Part shown: positions 61,383 through 64,000 of the stretch, piece after piece
Numbering within the stretch: the stretch's first letter is position 1
How the letters are laid out: every line of letters starts with the position of its first letter
Origin: CAG-411 sp050875145
Lineage (GTDB): Bacteria; Bacillota; Clostridia; Lachnospirales; Lachnospiraceae
Length of the DNA: 64,000 nucleotides
Direction: 5' to 3'
NCBI GenBank assembly: GCA_050875145.1
Contig: JBNMLH010000002.1
Coordinates: 1 to 64,000 of the forward strand
Program-made: the position numbers and the translations under genes
Notes under the pieces: model-generated
What the model saw: the letters and a program-made list of their open reading frames with translations, nothing else
Told to the model about the DNA's origin: nothing
Databases searched by the model: none

Positions 61383-62507
61383 ATGGATTTACAATTGATA
61401 CGGCAGGAAATAGATGCAATCGACGAGCAGATAACAAAATTATTTGAAGAAAGAATGGAACGTACTTATCAGGTTGCTGAATTTAAAATAGAAAATGGAA
61501 AGAAAGTGTATGACAAGGAAAGAGAAGATTCTAAGCTTGATGCACTTGCAGCAAAAACAGAAGATAGTTTTAACAAGCAGGCAATTCGGGAATTATTTTC
61601 TCAGATTATGTCTATCAGTAGAAGAAAGCAGTATACGCTTGTAAAACATGATGAAATAGAATGTGAAGGATTGACAGGAATTACATCGCTTCCACAGGGG
61701 AAAAAGAAGGTTGCCTGTTTTGGAGAACCGGGAAGTTATACGGAACAGGCAATGGCGCTCTTTTTTGGAGAAGATGCAGTAGCCAATTATAAAAATACAT
61801 TTACAGGAGTTGTGGAGACACTGGAACAGGGAGAGACAGAATATGCTGTGTTGCCGATTGAAAATTCTTCCACAGGAAGTATTAGTGACATATATGATTT
61901 ACTAGGAAAGAGTAATATTTGTATTATTGGAGAGTTAGAGGTAAAGGTAGATCAGGCATTGATTGGTCTGGCGGGAACTTCTCTTAATGATATAAAAAAG
62001 GTATATTCCCATCCACAAGGATTGCTTCAATGTAGAGAATTTCTGGCACAATATCCGAATATGACTGCCGAGGCTTACGATAGTACATCTGGAAGTGTAA
62101 AAAAAGTAGCAGAAGAAAAGGATGCTTCCTTGGCAGCAATTGGAAGTACCCGAGCGGCTTCGTATTATGGATTGGAAGTTTTAAGGGAAAATATTAATGG
62201 TCAGAGCAATAATACAACCCGTTTTATTGTAATTACCAAGAAAAAGATATATCAGAAAAATGGGAAAAAAGTAAGCATTTGTTTTTCTATTAAGCATGAG
62301 GCTGGTTCTTTGTATAAGATGTTGTCTAATTTTATGTTTAACAATATTAACCTGACACAGCTTGAATCCCGTCCAATAAAAAATAGAAAATGGGAATATC
62401 TTTTCTTTTTGGAATTTGATGGAAATTTAGAGGATGCAGCAGTACAAAATGCATTACGGGGAGTAAAGCAAGAAGCAGAATTATTCTATTTATTAGGATG
62501 CTTCTAA
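61383..62507 (+). CDS. pheA: Chorismate mutase / prephenate dehydratase (P-protein)
   Basis: 374 residues. An AroQ-type chorismate mutase spans about 1-85 (LIRQEIDAIDEQI). Prephenate dehydratase spans about 108-285 (CFGEPGSYTEQA, VLPIENSSTGSI, and NNTTRFIVI with the catalytic Thr-Arg). A C-terminal ACT domain (KHEAGSLYKMLSNF, LESRP) gives feedback control by phenylalanine. No in-frame codon upstream can start the gene. ATG 61383 is unusual: the AAAGGAG site is about 33 bases away, with a GAAACG/CGTTTC hairpin (61352-61368) between them. Confidence 0.95.
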   Translation: MDLQLIRQEIDAIDEQITKLFEERMERTYQVAEFKIENGKKVYDKEREDSKLDALAAKTEDSFNKQAIRELFSQIMSISRRKQYTLVKHDEIECEGLTGITSLPQGKKKVACFGEPGSYTEQAMALFFGEDAVANYKNTFTGVVETLEQGETEYAVLPIENSSTGSISDIYDLLGKSNICIIGELEVKVDQALIGLAGTSLNDIKKVYSHPQGLLQCREFLAQYPNMTAEAYDSTSGSVKKVAEEKDASLAAIGSTRAASYYGLEVLRENINGQSNNTTRFIVITKKKIYQKNGKKVSICFSIKHEAGSLYKMLSNFMFNNINLTQLESRPIKNRKWEYLFFLEFDGNLEDAAVQNALRGVKQEAELFYLLGCF

Positions 62508-62689
62508 ATAAATGGCATAGACCAGATACACAATTGTATCATAACTCCTTCACAATTTACACACACTTTTTCTGTAAACTGTACTTGTAAGTTACAAAGA
62601 CCAAGAAAAGCGGATAGGGTTATCAAGCAGTCCGCCGAAAGCGTTTTGATTATAATCAATGGATTGCCATAGAGAAAAGAGGAATGATT

Positions 62690-64000
62690 ATGATGAATGA
62701 GACACAGAAAAATGAATTTGAGGGTAAAGAAGAACGAGATTTAAATGTAGAATCAAAAAAGGAAAAGAAAAGTAAAAAAGCGGGACCTGTTAAATGGATT
62801 GCAGGTGCTTTAGTTGTAGGAATGTTAGCAGGAGCAGCATTTGAAGGTGGACAATATGTAATGCAGCAACAAAATGAAAAGAGACAGGAAAAAAATGCAG
62901 AGAAGCAGGCAGAACTTAGTGCATTGACAACCAGTAGCGTTTCAGGGCAGGATGTGTCATCGGTTGTATCAAATGTAATGCCATCTATTGTTGCTATCGA
63001 TACGACCCAGACATCTACAGTAGAATATTGGGGACAAAGCTATGAGCAGGAATCCTCTGGAAGTGGTTCGGGAATTATTATTGGTGAAAATGAAAACGAA
63101 CTATTAATTGTTACCAATAACCATGTTGTGGAAGGTGATAATGCTACTGTAAAGGTAACTTTCTCAGATGAGAGTGCGGCAGATGCCACTATAAAAGGGG
63201 CAGATTCTAATGCAGATTTAGCAGTATTAGCAATTAAGAAAAAAGACTTGTCAGACGAGACAAAAAAGAACATAAAAATTGCAACATTAGGTGATTCCAC
63301 AAAAACTAAGGTTGGTGATATGTCAATTGCAATTGGAAATGCATTGGGATATGGTCAATCTGTTACAGTTGGATATATTAGTGCAAAGGATAGAAAAGTC
63401 TCAATGGAGGACAGTACGATGACTCTGTTGCAGACAGATGCTGCGATTAATCCCGGAAACAGTGGCGGTGCTTTGATTAACGCATCTGGTGAAGTAATTG
63501 GGATTAATTCTGTAAAATATGCATCGGATGATGTAGAAGGAATGGGTTATGCAATTCCTATTTCGGATGCGGTACCGATTATCAATGAATTGATGAATAG
63601 AGAGCAACTGTCAGTTTCTCAACAAGGTTATCTTGGCATCAAAGGTTCTGATATAACTGAACAGTTGAGTGAAACCTACAATATGCCAGAAGGAATTTAT
63701 GTAAGTGAAGTGACAAAAGGTTCTCCAGCGGAGAAAGGAAAGATTGTTACAGGAGATATTATTACAGCAATCAATGGACGAGATGTAAAGACTTTAGAGG
63801 AATTGCAGGAAGTACTTACTTATACAAAAGCAGGAACGAAAGTGACAATTACAGTTCGTGAGTTAAAAGATGGAGAATATGCGGAAGAAGAACGTACTGT
63901 TACTTTAGGAAGCAAGGGGAAAAATGCTTCAAAATCAAGTCAGAACAAAGAAGATAATGGTACGCAGCAAAAACAGAAGAGTGCACAGGAAAATAAATAA
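62690..64000 (+). CDS. htrA: HtrA/DegP-type membrane-anchored serine protease
   Basis: About 436 residues, complete to a TAA at the window's last base. A Lys-rich cytoplasmic N-terminus and one membrane anchor (about 35-57, WIAGALVVGMLAGAAF) precede a trypsin-like domain with catalytic His in TNNHVVEG, Asp in NADLAVLAI and Ser in NPGNSGGAL. One PDZ domain follows at about 315-410 (GYLGIKGSDI, GSPAEKGKI, GDIITAINGR). It degrades misfolded exported proteins. ATG 62690 fits AAAGAGGA best; 62684 and 62693 are alternatives. A TATAAT at 62650-62655 may be its -10 box. Confidence 0.95.
   Translation: MMNETQKNEFEGKEERDLNVESKKEKKSKKAGPVKWIAGALVVGMLAGAAFEGGQYVMQQQNEKRQEKNAEKQAELSALTTSSVSGQDVSSVVSNVMPSIVAIDTTQTSTVEYWGQSYEQESSGSGSGIIIGENENELLIVTNNHVVEGDNATVKVTFSDESAADATIKGADSNADLAVLAIKKKDLSDETKKNIKIATLGDSTKTKVGDMSIAIGNALGYGQSVTVGYISAKDRKVSMEDSTMTLLQTDAAINPGNSGGALINASGEVIGINSVKYASDDVEGMGYAIPISDAVPIINELMNREQLSVSQQGYLGIKGSDITEQLSETYNMPEGIYVSEVTKGSPAEKGKIVTGDIITAINGRDVKTLEELQEVLTYTKAGTKVTITVRELKDGEYAEEERTVTLGSKGKNASKSSQNKEDNGTQQKQKSAQENK

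Noticed and set aside
62573..62592. WalR-type box (TGTAAA ... TGTAAG) before htrA
   Set aside because: The two half-sites are 7 bases apart, not the expected 5, and lie away from a clear promoter.

Overview
The window is AT-rich DNA from a Gram-positive anaerobe, most likely a member of the Lachnospiraceae (Clostridia). This rests on gene content and order: a clostridial acpP-fabK-fabD-fabG-fabF-accB-fabZ-accC-accD-accA fatty-acid operon, a Tyr T-box before tyrS, PdxR/PdxST vitamin B6 synthesis, an era-recO-glyS housekeeping run, hybrid-cluster protein, and secreted starch-binding proteins typical of gut fibre and starch users. The genus cannot be fixed from the sequence alone.

Layout. 0-1.5 kb: decayed large serine recombinase (mobile-element remnant). 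1.7-4.5 kb: secreted GH13 amylase with two N-terminal CBM26 modules. 4.7-12.4 kb: redox and nitrosative-stress neighbourhood: ArsC/Spx-like protein, DUF438-hemerythrin-PAS protein, truncated LysR plus aldo/keto reductase, YczE-like membrane protein, VOC protein, Hcp fused to DUF1858, and a Crp/Fnr regulator. A perfect palindrome lies exactly where a class II Crp/Fnr activator should sit in front of hcp. 12.7-18.4 kb: AI-2E permease, pdxR divergent from pdxST, and argC. 18.4-21.5 kb: T-box-tyrS, a small membrane protein, and a sigma factor with a 76-residue membrane partner. 21.6-29.8 kb: type II fatty-acid synthesis and acetyl-CoA carboxylase operon. 29.9-34.5 kb: acyltransferase, an unknown protein, an extended RsmH, and YbaK. 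34.6-40.7 kb: secreted DUF6273 protein with three CBM25 modules, a nucleotidyltransferase/HPr-kinase-like fusion next to a 61-residue candidate precursor peptide, and a nitrilase-family hydrolase. 40.9-47.5 kb: O-antigen-ligase-like protein, a hybrid histidine kinase containing an intact GGDEF domain, and a single-domain response regulator. 47.8-51.2 kb: tRNA-Trp, a CgeB-like glycosyltransferase, an SH3-NlpC/P60 hydrolase, and cspA. 51.5-64 kb: M16C peptidase, era, a small ORF, recO, lipoprotein, glyS, folC, DUF5050 protein, pheA, htrA.

Two items stand out as possibly undescribed. First, a ~188-190 bp cloverleaf-like repeat is present twice (17006-17195 and 43181-43368). It has terminal inverted repeats and three internal arms whose helices are kept by different bases in the two copies. 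One copy is flanked by an 8-11 bp direct repeat, and the other supplies the C-terminus and stop codon of pdxT. Second, a fused NTP_transf_5/HPr-kinase-like enzyme precedes a strongly expressed short peptide whose leader resembles lasso-type RiPP leaders, but no cyclase or leader peptidase is nearby.

All domain assignments were made by reading the sequence, without database searches. Start codons were revised where promoters or ribosome binding sites decided them.
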